Source: Emydura subglobosa (Eukaryota; Chordata; Testudines; Chelidae). Taken from it: DNA of 64,000 bases. The notes below the pieces were generated by a model that worked only from the letters and a program-made list of their open reading frames with translations, was not told where the DNA came from and did no database searches. Location: contig ML679974.1 of assembly GCA_007922225.1 (NCBI GenBank), forward strand, positions 5,073,105 to 5,137,104, written 5' to 3'. The position numbers and the translations under genes are program-made. Below, in pieces: positions 24,287-35,468 of the stretch (position 1 is its first letter; every line of letters begins with the position of its first letter).

Positions 24287-25375
24287 TTACTGCGGTTCAT
24301 ACCAAAAATGGGTTTTCAATGCTTCCCTGGGGTGCAGCGCTCCACGGTTGGCTCTTAGCATAGCACTAGGCTGGCCGCTAATTTTGAGCAGCCAGATTCC
24401 ATCGGCCTCCACGACCCAACCTTGGGGGAACTTTTCCTCCTTTGTTTCACAAATGTTATGGAGCACAGAGCAGGCAGAGATAACAGTTGGGATGTTGCAT
24501 TCACTGAGGTCTAACCTAGTGAGCAAGCTGCGCCATCTTGCCTTTAAGCGGCCAAATGCACATTCCTCCACCATTCTGCACTTACTGAGCCTATCATTGA
24601 AACGCTCCTTCTCTCTGTCCCAATGCCTGGTATATGGCTTAATTAGCCAAGGGAGCAAGGGGTAGGCAGGATCCCCCAGGATCACTATTGGCATTTCAGC
24701 ATCACCAATATTTATTTTTTGGTCAGGGAAGAAAGTGCTCACCTGCATCTTTTTTAACAGACCTGAGTTCCTAAAGATGCGTGCATCATGCACCTTTCCA
24801 GACCACCCCACACTGATGTCGGTGAAACGTCCCCGTAATCCACAAGGGCCTGCAACACCATTGAGAATATCATTTTCGATTTATGTACTCTGTGGAAAGG
24901 TGGTCAGGGGCTAAGTTAGGGATGTGCATCCATCCATGGGCGCGCCCTCCTCCCTCCCCGGTTTGGGAACCCTATTGTGGAAAAGCCTTCCATTATGTCC
25001 TCCACATTTCCCAAAGTCACTACCCTTCTTAGCAGAAGTCTATGAATGGTATGGCACACTTGTATCACAGTTGCTCCCATGGTGGATTTACTGACTCCAA
25101 ATTGATTCCCAACTGACTGGTAGCAGTTTGGGGTTGCTAGCTTCCACAGTGATGGGCACTCATTTCTCCATTGTCAGAGCAGGTCTCAAGCAAGTATTCA
25201 TGCGCTTCCGGGCTGGAGACAGCGCTGCGCAAAGTTCAAGGAAAGTGGCCTTTCGCATATGAAAGTTCTGCAGCCACTGATTATCATCCCACACCTTCAT
25301 AACAAAGCGGTCCCACCAGTCAGTGCTTGTTTCCCGGGACCAAAACTGGTGCTCCACCGACTGATGATGCTGCAT
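24287..25375 (-). pseudogene. Harbinger (HARBI1-type) transposase, broken
   Basis: A DDE_Tnp_4-type transposase on the - strand. N-terminal part (25375-25160): 'WWDRFVMKVWDDNQWLQNFH' and MRKATFLELC, as in HARBI1-like proteins. The middle (25160-24812) is readable only with frame changes ('NQFGVSKSTMGATV', then 'HKSKMIFSMVLQALVDY'). The C-terminal 174 codons are open and strongly conserved: 'GWSGKVHDARIFRNSGL', 'ILGDPAYPLLPWLIKPY' (second catalytic Asp in GDPAYPL), 'RMVEECAFGRLKARWRSL' (catalytic Glu in the VxECAFGRLK block) and 'PTVISACSVLHNICE'. Total span of about 360 codons fits the family. Convergent with the Myb-like gene. Confidence 0.85.
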
Positions 25376-25881
25376 AACAGCCTAGCAAATGGGAATTATT
25401 TTGCTCTACAGCTTGTAACAGGGCGGACTCAGTAACAGTGCAATTTTCCATGCTGTGGCTCCTGTCTCAGCCTTGAAAGTACTGCAAGATAAATCGTGAG
25501 GTGTTTGTGATGCTCACAATGATCGTGCAGAGCTGAGAGGGCTCCATGTCTCTCCGGCAATGGTGTGTGCGCAGCAAAGACTGAAGGGTTTAGAAAAACG
25601 GTGCAAAAAAGCATTTGTCTGTTTATTTGGGACAAGAAAGGGGGGGAGCATATTGCATCATGGGAGGATGACAACCTTCCCAAAAGCCTCTCTGACTAGT
25701 TGCACTGTGGGATAGCTACCCACGTTGCATTGTTTTGATTGTCGACCCCAGCACGGCTAGTGGGGACACAATACCCCAACGCAATGAGCGTGGTGTGATC
25801 ACACTTCTAGGACTTGTAAAATTTGGCAGGTGAAAGTCAATTTAAAATAAATCGACTTCACTCTGCAGTGTAGACATACCC

Positions 25882-26410
25882 AAATAAATGAAGAAGAGAA
25901 GCGGGCAAGATAGAAATGCCTGGAGAAGTCTGCAGAGGCAGAAAAAGCACCACTGAAGGAAACTTCAAACAGTTCTATAGAATGGTTCTTCCTGAGAGGT
26001 CTTCACTAGACCATCACAGGTGATGCCCCTCAGGGACTCCTATGGACAGATGTTGAAAATAAATGAAGAACAAGCCAGATGAAGGAAAAAACATTTCCAT
26101 TCCATATTAAACCGTCCAGCGCTGAAAGTCATGCACAGGTTCCAGAGAAATGCCTGTATTAAGTTAGAAATAGAAGAGAGGCCAATAAATAACACCCAGT
26201 GAAATTAAAGCAGCCATTAAAGGCCTCAAATAGGGGAAAGCTTTTGGAGTTGACAGAGTTCAAGCAGAGGTACAGTGACAAGAGGATATTGAATGCGCTG
26301 GCATTACCTGGAAAGAAGTATCACAAATAGCGAGCACACACAATCAGTGCAGGAACCGGACTGCTCAATATGTCAGCGGCACAGGAGGAACTAAGATCTA
26401 AGTCACTTCC
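25882..26410 (+). pseudogene. RTE-like LINE, 3' part
   Basis: Continuation of the LINE at 20650-21759 after the Harbinger insertion. The + strand shows the linker before RT (NEEQAR-like), a block at about 26100-26280 corresponding to 'EIKAAIKGLK', and 'AFGVDRVQAEV' (the GPDG-like start of RT motif 1). It then jumps to a C-terminal 'ITWKEVSQIAS...' and 'RNRTAQYVSGTGGTK' end near 26300-26390. The RT palm, including the catalytic YxDD, is missing, so this copy had an internal deletion. Confidence 0.65.
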
Positions 26411-26969
26411 TGCTTAAATACCTTCCTGAATGACACAATAGTGTTAGTATAAAATAACTTGGTAAGCAATTTTTATTTCCTGTTGTTTTGCATTAGGAGT
26501 CCAAAATGCAAAAGGCTGTTCTGATGATTAAATATGCAATGCTTGTAAGGTTGATAAGTTAAGATTTGTGTTAGTTATTAGTTCTAGTTACATTCTGCCT
26601 ACTTGAGGTTTGCTAATTTCCCTTATTTTATACCTTTTATATTTCACTTGTAATGAGCAAATACAGAATGTTGATTGAACATTGGGAAATATCCTAGTCT
26701 TTTCACTGCCTTTACATTATACTGTAAAATGCTTCTTATAAACAGCATATGGTACTGTAAGATAGACCTATTTTCATAGTCTCAGTACACAGATCCCTTC
26801 TTATAAAAGGTGTATTTCCATAAGATAGTATTTTTATGTGTATGCAAAAAATCTTGAATTTGGTGGTTTTAATTTTTGATGCACCTAAGAGTTTTCATGG
26901 CTTGTTTCTTTTGAAGAGCTTTTATTTAGGAATGTAATGTGTGTATTTATTAATAATACCAATGGTTTG
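26411..26969. other. Intronic sequence, nothing recognised
   Basis: AT-rich, no features seen. Confidence 0.45.
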
Positions 26970-27125
26970 TACTTAAGACTGTATTCCAGGACTAAAAGTA
27001 CTCTACAAACATTACCTAATCCCAACAACATCCCTTTGAGGAGGCAGATATCATTATGCTTACTTTACAGATTAATAAACTGAGGAACAGAGGTTGAGTG
27101 ATTTACCCAACAGATTTACTTGAAA
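26970..27125 (+). mobile_element. Old MIR/L2-type repeat
   Basis: Contains 'ctacaaacattacctaatcc', 'ctttgaggaggcagatatca', 'ctttacagattaataaactg' and 'aggaacagaggttgagtgat', the familiar sequence order of the ancient MIR-type repeat. Same family as 11850-12015 and in the same orientation. Confidence 0.7.
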
Positions 27126-29552
27126 GTCATTTATTTTGAGGCAGCTATCCACTGTAGTACTGGTTTTAAAATCCTTGTGTACAAGTGGGCAGGCAGTAAG
27201 TATTCTGGAAATAAATGATCTGAGATCCACTTTTTCCCAAAAGGCTAGCTGCAGTAGTTTAACGAATACAATTGTTTGTCTGATTAACTTTGGACTTTCT
27301 CTGGCATATTAAGACTGTGACAGATTTTTTTGGAAGGATACAGAATAATTGATTACAACAAGATAGCAGTATCTTAAATGGTGGTGTTTGTTTCCACCAA
27401 GACCTTGTTTGTTTAATATTACATTCCTGAAAGGCATACCAATTCTGATGTCTTTCTACCACTTGATTCTGGATAGAATTTAGATGCATTTTGCTGTTGT
27501 AAGTAGCTAACTGTGTGAGATTTGATCTTTTGTCTATCTTGAAATGACTGTAATGTCTTTTATCTGTTAGGAAGAGTTGACACTAGGGAATTTCTTGCAG
27601 TTCTTGACTATTTCTTTCTCTTTAAAGAAAACTTTTAAATTCAGTTTGGTGCGAGTTTGTTCTTTCTGCTGTTAGAGGAGGGATAAAAAAAATCTCTCTT
27701 TTGAGAGAGAGGCTTTGAGTCTCAGAGAGGTTCTACTGTACATTGCTGCTTTGCTTGTTCCAAACATTGCATCAAAACATTAATAAAACAACTAGAAATG
27801 TCATATACGTTACTTACAAAATCTTATCTGTCAGACAGAATTGATTATATAAACTGTTTAGCATTCTGTTCTTTAATCTTTCAGTGTAAATTTCTGTGAT
27901 CTGTAATTTTAAACTTCAGTGTATATACTTATAGGCCCTAATACTGCTCCTATTAAAGTCAGGTCCTTAATCTGGCCATGTTTGTATCCAAACTAAAAGT
28001 TTGAGCTCCATTACCTGTTCGTTTTTTTTAATCACATTATTTGCGTACAATCCCATGGGTGAATAGTTTCCTTGACACATTCTTACAGAATTCCCACTAC
28101 ACTGATGGGAATGAAGCATTGAAGGGGAAGCATGTATCATCATAATGAATTGTTATATATGTATTTTATTTATCAAATTTATCAGAAAGACTATCTGTGG
28201 TAGCAGAAAAGACCTGCAAGCCTCCCTTCTGGTGGAGTCCACATGCAGCTAGAGCACCCATAAAAGTAGTTGCTGCTGGCAAGGAGAGACCTGATTCTAC
28301 ACCTCCTCTTTGTTGCCTCCAGTAGCAGAGCTTCACCCCAGGTCAAAATTAAAGCTGTGCTCTCCAAGCAATATCCTACAGTGTGAATTCCCTGGGAATA
28401 CAGAAGAGTCTGTCTGGGTCAGGGAAGTGCATTTTGCAGGGTGATTCTAGCACTATGGCTCTTGATTTGAGTTATAGAGTAGCTTAAGCTAATACCTGAG
28501 TTTCAGCTTTTTCGTACAATTTTTAGTAAGTGTCTCACTAAGGTAAATAATATATTGCTAAGTCAGTGCTCTAAACCTACGAGTAAACAGACACGTGAAG
28601 AAATCATTTGAAGTATTTGTAATCTCATTGATCATTTAGACAGCTTGTTTTGCTTTGTAAAAATTGTAGTATGAAAGATAAGAAAAAACAGACATTACCA
28701 TTTGGAACTGAGCAAATGTTAGTTATTACTAAACAAACTGTTATGTTGTTTCAACAGTGTACAGTACTTATTTGGTATGGTCTACTATTGTAAAATGTGT
28801 TATTTAAAAGGTTGACTTGGAAATTAGCTCACTTAGGTATCATAAGTAATTATATTAGATTCTTAAAATCATGCTCCTGTGTGGTCTGTGAATTGAGACT
28901 GTTTAATGTGCTGAAACTGGCATACATTAGTGCAAAAAGTTAGTAATATTTTACAATAGCACAGATCAAATTATATATTTTATCTCTTATTGCTTTTACT
29001 CTTTACATTTACACCAAATTTTGCTGGGTGATAATAATTAGAAGTATTCTTGCTCCAAATTTCGGATTATAGAATACAAATGTCATAAGAGATGTAATAT
29101 GCTCAACTGGACTAAAATGTTTGCTGCTAATTTCTGTTTTTTACAATAATTAACCTTTGTTTTTTATCAGATTACAGTCTGAAGTTTAACTTTAGAGACA
29201 TTTGTCTTAGAGTTGTGGGAATATTGCAAACAGCAGATTCACTTTAACAGAATTCAAAATCCTTTTTATTTGCTTTAAGATGTTAATTATATATAATTAT
29301 TCTCCAGGAGTAATTTTCCCAGTCCAAGTTTCTGTAAAGTGTTCTTTCTGTGTGAGACTTTTGGGCAGATTCACTACTAGCATGAGTGGGCAAACTCCGC
29401 TGTAATTAGTGGAATTGTGCCCACTTATAACAATAGTGAATGTGTTTATAAAACTGCCCTTAATGTAAGACTTCTTCAAATGCCATTCATACTCAACCTT
29501 TATTACACAATGTGCTATAAATGCACAATTTTTTGAGTCCACAGTAAAAAAA
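27126..29552. other. Intronic sequence, nothing recognised
   Basis: AT-rich. The only longer frames are short chance ORFs on the - strand (27259-27489, 29297-29542) with no domain and no splice borders. Confidence 0.45.
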
Positions 29553-29560
29553 ATCTAAAC

Positions 29561-29664
29561 CAGAGGTTCCCAAACTTTATTGGTTCACATAGTGCTTTCT
29601 TTAAAAAATTGTGAAATGAAGGGATGGAACATCAAGCTCATGTACCACAATTTGGGAACTGCTG
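29561..29664. mobile_element. hAT MITE, 104 bp, exact 8-bp target duplication
   Basis: Left terminus 'cagaggttcccaaac'; right terminus on the opposite strand 'cagcagttcccaaat'. The octamer ATCTAAAC occurs directly before (29553-29560) and directly after (29665-29672). An 8-bp duplication and a CAGnGGTTCCCAAAC-type terminus are hallmarks of hAT elements. It is far too short to code. Confidence 0.85.
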
Positions 29665-29672
29665 ATCTAAAC

Positions 29673-32334
29673 TGTAATTGTGTACTTTCCTGAAGGTCAA
29701 AATTGCTATCCATCGGAATGTAGCAGAATAGAATTTTATCATGAACATCTATCAGATCACAATATTTGTGTGGCTTTTAATTGAGATTTAATCAGGAAAA
29801 ATTTTACTGAGAAACAAAAGATTCACTTCCGCCCTTAAAGAGACCTTTTAGCTGAGTGGGAGGATATGCATCAATAAAGCCTTTTACCAAGGCGAATGAT
29901 CTCTGGCATTCCTAGGTTGATTTTATAATCAGAGGGAACTAAAAGGACCCTGGAGACCTACTATGTTTCTTTGCTCTGTTCCTTTGTTACATGTGCTCTG
30001 GCAAATTTTCCTTCTTCTAAATCTTTGCTCCCCGCTCCCCCCCCACACAAAAATCATTCTGTCACTACTTGTCTTACCTGCACTATAAAGTTTTGTCCAT
30101 TGAGTTAGTCTTTATACTTTGTCTGGTATTGGCTTTCCATCATTTATTTTTTGCTTTTTTCCTTTTAGTCTCTTTATAGTAGTCTCCTGCACTGAATTTT
30201 TCATTTTTTATTGTATAAAATTGTGTAATTTAAATCAGATGACTCCTGTTTTATTTGTATCATTCAATCTAGCATAATATAGTTAAAACTATTGAAAACT
30301 GAATACAGTAAGAACTGTTTTAAGTGAACATGCAAAAAAACTGGACACTTAATAGAGCCATCTTAGCAGTTTGTACGCTATATGATAAATATTTTTAAAA
30401 ATGAACTGGAATAAATGGCAGAGATGAGAGAGAGGAAGCATGGGAAGGCTGTTAAATTGCAGCTAAATCCACACTAAAGACTGCCTCAAAAATGTAATCC
30501 ATGTCTTCAGTCTCTGCTTGAAGGTTTCCTCAGGGTTGCTAATAAAATTTCGCATGATCTTTTATTTAATATCACTACTAGATGACTTTTTTTTGCTGGT
30601 CACTTGAATTGTTTTTTTGTTGTAATTAAACTAAAAAGTGTGAGAAGAAATGAAATAATATGATAAACCCGGTTGGATTGGTTTGTGTGGTTTTTTGGTT
30701 TTTTTTGTTTGTTTGTTTTTTTGTTTCTCAAAGGTTGTTCAGGTGACCACAGAAAAACATACATGTGCATATGATAGATTTCTGGAATAACTGTCCAAAT
30801 AACTGCAATTACTGGAAATCTTTGTTTTTCATTCCTTTATTCTAGGTAATGTACTTGACCTCTGCTCTGCTTCTGCCATTGGTATTGCAGGAAGGGTGGG
30901 CTCAGTGATCAATGGCAGTGTGTGGGGGTAGAGTTGAATTGCAGGGCCAAGGTGGTTGCATAGAGTCCAGGCAGTGCGAGGCAGAGGCAGATATGGGGCA
31001 GAGGGTCTGCTGGCTGGCTAGCATGTCAAGGAAGGGGTCAGTCCCATTCTATCCCAGGCCTTGGATGCAGTAGGGAGGAGGTGGATGCAGGATCAGGGAG
31101 GGTGGAATAGCCCCTGAGCAGTGGGGCAGGATCAAGTAGTGGCCCATGGTGCAACAGAAGGAGGATCGGAGTGTGGGTAATGCCCTTTCCTCCGAGGTCT
31201 CAGCACAGCAAGGAGAGAGAGTGGCCCCATATGTGTCTGTTCTGCTGCAAAAGACCGTGGCAAGAGCAAATACCTTGTCTCCACTTCCCTGGATATATAT
31301 AATTGTGACCCTGCTTCCCTGAACATCACCTACGGTCGAGCTTATTATAGACCTGCTGGGGCAGGGCCCGCACTATGGGGGGACAGCGAGGGGTTGTAAC
31401 TCTGATGGCCTCACTGTATGTTGTACAGAGTAAAAGGCACAGGTCAGAGGGGGAGCAGGGTGGGAGAGTGAACAGAGGTACTGCTGGAGGGCAAGGGGAT
31501 AATTGGGGTGACAGTGAGGATGCTGGTGGATCTGGAGGGGGTTCAGTAGGGCTAGCAATGGGGGTGTTTGTAGGACTGGGATGTGCCCTGAAATTAATTT
31601 GAAAATGTTGGTTAGTGTGACCATGCATAAGCTATTGACAATGTCGTCAACCACTGGTAGTGCAATTTCAGATGATACAGACTTCATATGCAGTCATAGC
31701 TGGGTCAAAGGAAGTAAATCTGTTTTACTTCTCCAAAACCTAAGTACTGCGTGTAATGATGAACAGGTCTCACGAATCTTGAGTGTCAGCCACACATGCA
31801 CATCGGTCTCCCAGACCCTGAGAGAGAGGCTTATGAAGGTGTAGGGCTGATGCGTGTGATTTGAGTAATATAGATTTTATGAGGTAGATAATATTATTAA
31901 ATCGGGAGTTGGGATTTTTGCTTTGGAAACGAGTCTCCCATAAAACTGTTATTTACTTTCAAATAGTTTGTAAAAAATTCTACTTAAAAACTTGAAACTT
32001 CACTTACACACTAAGGAGTGCACTTGGTTCATATTTGTTTTTAATAGAACAAGAAACTTTAAAATACACCAAATATGACAGTAAATACAGTATTGTTATG
32101 ATAATTGAAATAATTAGTATGAATATAAGTTCATATAATTGAGGGGAGTTCTCAATATTGTAGAAACAGGACAAAGTTTCACATAGATAAAGTAATGGAT
32201 AATTTGTGCCAACAGATTGGACTTTAAATGCATCAATATTGTTGTAAAGCTGAGGTCAGTTGTGACAGATATTGCAACCTATGCAGTATGTTTCAGGTCC
32301 ATTATATTAAATTTATTAATGGGTTATGTATGAT
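29673..32334. other. Intronic sequence; G-rich patch at 30.88-31.6 kb unexplained
   Basis: Mostly AT-rich, with a T/G low-complexity tract at about 30688-30728. From about 30880 to 31600 the + strand becomes G-rich (runs such as 'ggagggggttcagtaggg'). Overlapping ORFs there on both strands (31326-31687 minus, 31375-31602 plus) are low-complexity and show no domain. Confidence 0.4.
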
Positions 32335-32872
32335 TGTGTTCTGCTCCATGTGGGAATGTTACCACAGCTCCTCCAGGAACTAAAAACGGAGAGAGCTGAT
32401 TTAAGGCCAGTGGCTCAGACTGTGAACAACTCCAGTGAGGTACTGCCCCCTGGAGGGATTTGCATATACTGATTCAAATGGGGTTTTCAGAGACCAAGAG
32501 ACAGAGAGAACTTGGGGTATATAAAGGCTGAGCTTAAGCAGACTCAGGGCGTTTATTTTGAGTGAGCAAATTAACAGGACTCTTTGTCCAAAGGGGGTGC
32601 CAGCCCTTGCTGAAGGGTTGGAAAGTCTGTGAGCCTACCTGGCTCCTCATGAAGAAGATGGGTGATTCCTGGTATATTTAGTGTGTGTTTAAATATATTT
32701 ATTGTTTTATATGTTTTTTCTGTGGTAGGTTGTCCTTAAAATAAATGTTCATTTCTGAGAAAGCTGTGTGGTAACTTGTAACTGGCTAACATACAATGGT
32801 CATAGCCTTTGGAAAGAAAGCACAGCGCACATGCAGGCCTAGAGGCAGACTGGCTTCTTGGGGGATATCACA
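32335..32872 (+). mobile_element. Probable solo LTR of an endogenous retroelement
   Basis: About 540 bp beginning TG ('tgtgttctgctccatg') and ending CA ('gggggatatcaca'). It has promoter-like order: a TATA box 'gtatataaagg' at 32517-32527, then about 200 bp downstream a poly(A) signal 'aataaa' at 32740-32745, followed by a 'gctgtgtggtaacttg' stretch. No internal coding region lies next to it, so it would be a solo LTR. I found no clear target duplication, so the boundaries and the class (retrovirus-like versus other LTR element) are uncertain. Confidence 0.5.
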
Positions 32873-33177
32873 TGTGTAGTAGGAGGAAAATCCAGGTCAG
32901 AGGGAGTGGGATGCAAATCCCTGCCCAGAGACAGGTGATAGCTGGAGGCCTGTGACCTGACTGGGGATTCCTGGAGAAGACCATGGAGGTGAAATACAGG
33001 TACATTTACCTTGATAAAAATGTGTGAATATTAGTTTTCACAGTCTCAACAATTTATGGAGTGATTGCTTATACACTTCTTTCATGTAAAAGGTTTTACT
33101 TATTTATAAATGTTAATCTCCAACTTCAACCATGCAGCATATTTTACTTCAGCTGTGGTCATCGAGTTAAGTATCAG

Positions 33178-33301
33178 TTCTCTCTTCGAGTGATTGCTCA
33201 TATGCATTCCAATATAGGTGAGTGTGCGCCCCGTGCACGAGCCTCCGGAAGCTTTTCTGCCCCTAGCAACTCCCTGCGGGTCGGCTCCTGTGCCCCCTCC
33301 T
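33178..33301 (+). repeat. DIRS copy 1 left inverted terminus
   Basis: Begins 'gttctctcttcgagtgattg'. From 'tgcattccaatatagg' through 'gcaactccctgcgggtcggc' it is the inverted complement of 38569-38690. It is shortened at its inner end by the deletion, so the inner ITR part (38480-38568) has no partner here. Confidence 0.85.
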
Positions 33302-35380
33302 CGCTCCGACCTTAGGTCGTCGAGCACCTCGGTACCGCAGCACCGGGAGCGGTCTAGAGGTTCCGAGAGTAGCCGCTGTACATCGGGCAACAGATCTTCG
33401 GTGTCCCGCCACCATCCGGACAGCCAGCCGGCACCGAGGGAGGCTGACTATCCTTGCCCTTCGGTGCGCAGCTCTCGGCACTGGTCTCCCTCAAAGGACT
33501 CCCGGCACTGCTCTCCCTCTCGGCACCGCTCTCGATCTTTGGTGCGCAGCTCCCGGCACCGATCACCGTCGCCTAGGGATGGCCGGCACCGCTCAGGCTC
33601 TCGGCACCGCTCAGGCTCTCGGCACCGATCTCAGTCACCAGCGCGCGGCCGACGCTCTCCATCTCCGGCCCCGGCGTGCCTCCCGGTGCCGCTAAAGCCT
33701 TGACACCGGTCCAGATCCCCAGTCCGGGCCTGTGCAGATTCCCGGGACAGACATCGTTCCCGATCCGCGGGTAGCCATCGGGGTCCAGCTGATTCAGAGC
33801 CTTACCATCACCGCTCACCGTCAGCGAGGACCTCCAAACACAGCCCGGTGCAGCCCTCGGCACCGCATGCTTCGGCACCGAGGGATTCTCCGGTGCATCG
33901 GAGAAGGCATAGCCGCGGGCGGGACCGCTCCAGGTCGCCGGCAGCTGACCGCCGCAGAGCCAGGAGGTTCCAGGGCAACTCGTCCAGCTCCAGCCGTTCC
34001 CCCCCCCGCCGCCATCGTAGACACCGCCGCAGCCGCTCCCGGTCATCCCGGAGCACAGCATTGCCTGACCGGGACAAGGACAGAGGGAAGCGCCCTAAAT
34101 CGCACAGCCCGGCACCTTGCGGGCCTGCATCAGCTACGGCACCGGGACTGGTACCGACGTGGGTGCAGGGGCCCTGGCAATGGCCCTATTGGGGGCCATG
34201 GCCTCAACAACCCACCCAGGGCACAGTGTCGGCTCCCTCAGTGGCAGTCCAACCCCCGCCCCCACCTCCCAGTCAGGACAGACCAGACTCTTCTGACGAG
34301 GACTCTGACCCTCTGGAGGATCCTTCCACGGGTCCCCTTCGCCAATCCTCCTCCTCTTCCCCTCCGGACACTACCTCTAGGGACCTAAGAACCCCCCTTC
34401 CTGATTTTAAAATGCATCAGGAACTATTAAAGAGGTTAGCGGATAACCTGCAGCTTGATCTGAAAGAGCTTTCAGAGGAGGAGGATCCTCTTTTCGGGGT
34501 CTCAGGCTCAGCGGGTCCCTCCCGGGTCGCGCTTCCAGTCCATGACAGGGTGTTGAAGGTGGTCAAGCCCCTGTGGGAGACTCCGGCATCAGTGTCTGCC
34601 ACCTCTAAAACGGCTGAGCGCAAGTACTATGTTCCCTCCCAAGGTTTTGAATACCTGTACAACCACCCTCCCCCCCCGGGGTCGCTGGTTGTAGATGCCG
34701 TTAATCAACGGGACAGACAAGGAGCCCAGTTGAGTACTCCCAAAAATAAGGAAAACAAAAAATTAGATTTGTTTGGGAGGAAGATTTATTCGACTGCAGC
34801 GTTACAACTACGTATAGCAAACCACCAAGCGCTCCTTGGCAGGTACAATTTAAACCTGTGGACTTCCCTCCAGAGGTTCCTCCGCGCACTGCCATCAGAT
34901 ATGGCGGAGGACTTTAATACCATCTTACAGGAGGGAGTGACGGTCGCTGGAGTGGCTCTCCAATCCGCAAGCGATGCCACCGATGCGGCAGGGAGAGCCA
35001 TGGCATCTGGAATCGTTATGCGCCGGTCGGCGTGGCTGCAATCCTCCGGCCTGTCGTTGGAAGTGCAGCAGGCCATCCAGGATTTGCCCTTTGATGGAGT
35101 AGGCCTGTTTTCCGATGGAACAGACTCAAAGTTACACGTGCTCAAAGATTCCAGAGCCACTCTTAAATCGTTAGGCCTCTATGTGCCGCAGGCCACAAGG
35201 CGCCAGGGCAGACAGCGACCCCAACGGCAGCAGCAGCAACAGCCTGTCTCTAGACTGCCTCCTCGACCCCCTCCACCTAGGCGAGGTCGAGACCGTTTTA
35301 GGCAGTCGAACCGCCGAGACCGCCAAGGCCCTGCAGGGGGCTCCCAGCAAGGCCAGCAGAAGAACAAGCGGTCCTTTTGA
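33302..35380 (+). pseudogene. DIRS copy 1 Gag, N-terminally deleted
   Basis: The Gag-like ORF1 of the element, presumed to package the RNA. One frame runs from the deletion joint to the TGA at 35378, broken only by a TGA at 33701-33703 (an Arg CGA codon changed to TGA is the simplest explanation). The first 250 residues are an SR/RS-rich, basic, low-complexity region, with tandem units such as 'SGSRHRSGSRHRSQSP'. A Pro/Gln-rich linker follows, then a Ser-rich acidic segment (SSDEDSDPLEDPS). The conserved C-terminal half contains 'KMHQELLKRLADNLQLDLKE', 'KYYVPSQGFEYLYNHPP' and 'STAALQLRIANHQALLGRYN', and a basic tail ends the protein. The original start and the zinc knuckle present in copy 2 are gone. 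Confidence 0.8.
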
Positions 35381-35468
35381 TGGGACGCTCGAGGGCAGCT
35401 CTCTAACACTCTCCATCCCACTGGATTCCACTCTACCCTTTACGGACAGACTGCATCCCTTCCTCTGA

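Larger units (their letters stand above)
21760..25881. mobile_element. Two-gene PIF/Harbinger DNA transposon, 4.1 kb
   Basis: A near-complete autonomous-type element. Left end 'ggcctagtctgcactg'; right end on the opposite strand 'gggtatgtctacactgcag'. AAA flanks both sides (21757-21759, 25882-25884) and, with one copy removed, the interrupted LINE reads through. Two convergent genes are present, as in this superfamily: a Myb/SANT-like DNA-binding protein on + (22160-23961, one intron) and a HARBI1-type DDE transposase on - (25375-24287). Both are frameshifted, so the element is dead, but it documents the autonomous partner of nearby MITEs. Confidence 0.85.

Noticed and set aside
31326..31687. 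Overlapping 100-104 codon reverse ORFs, Pro/Ser-rich
   Set aside because: Complement of a G-rich tract; low complexity, no domain.
33732..34388. 218-codon + frame within DIRS copy 1
   Set aside because: Alternative frame of the Gag SR/Pro-rich region; no motif matches copy 2.
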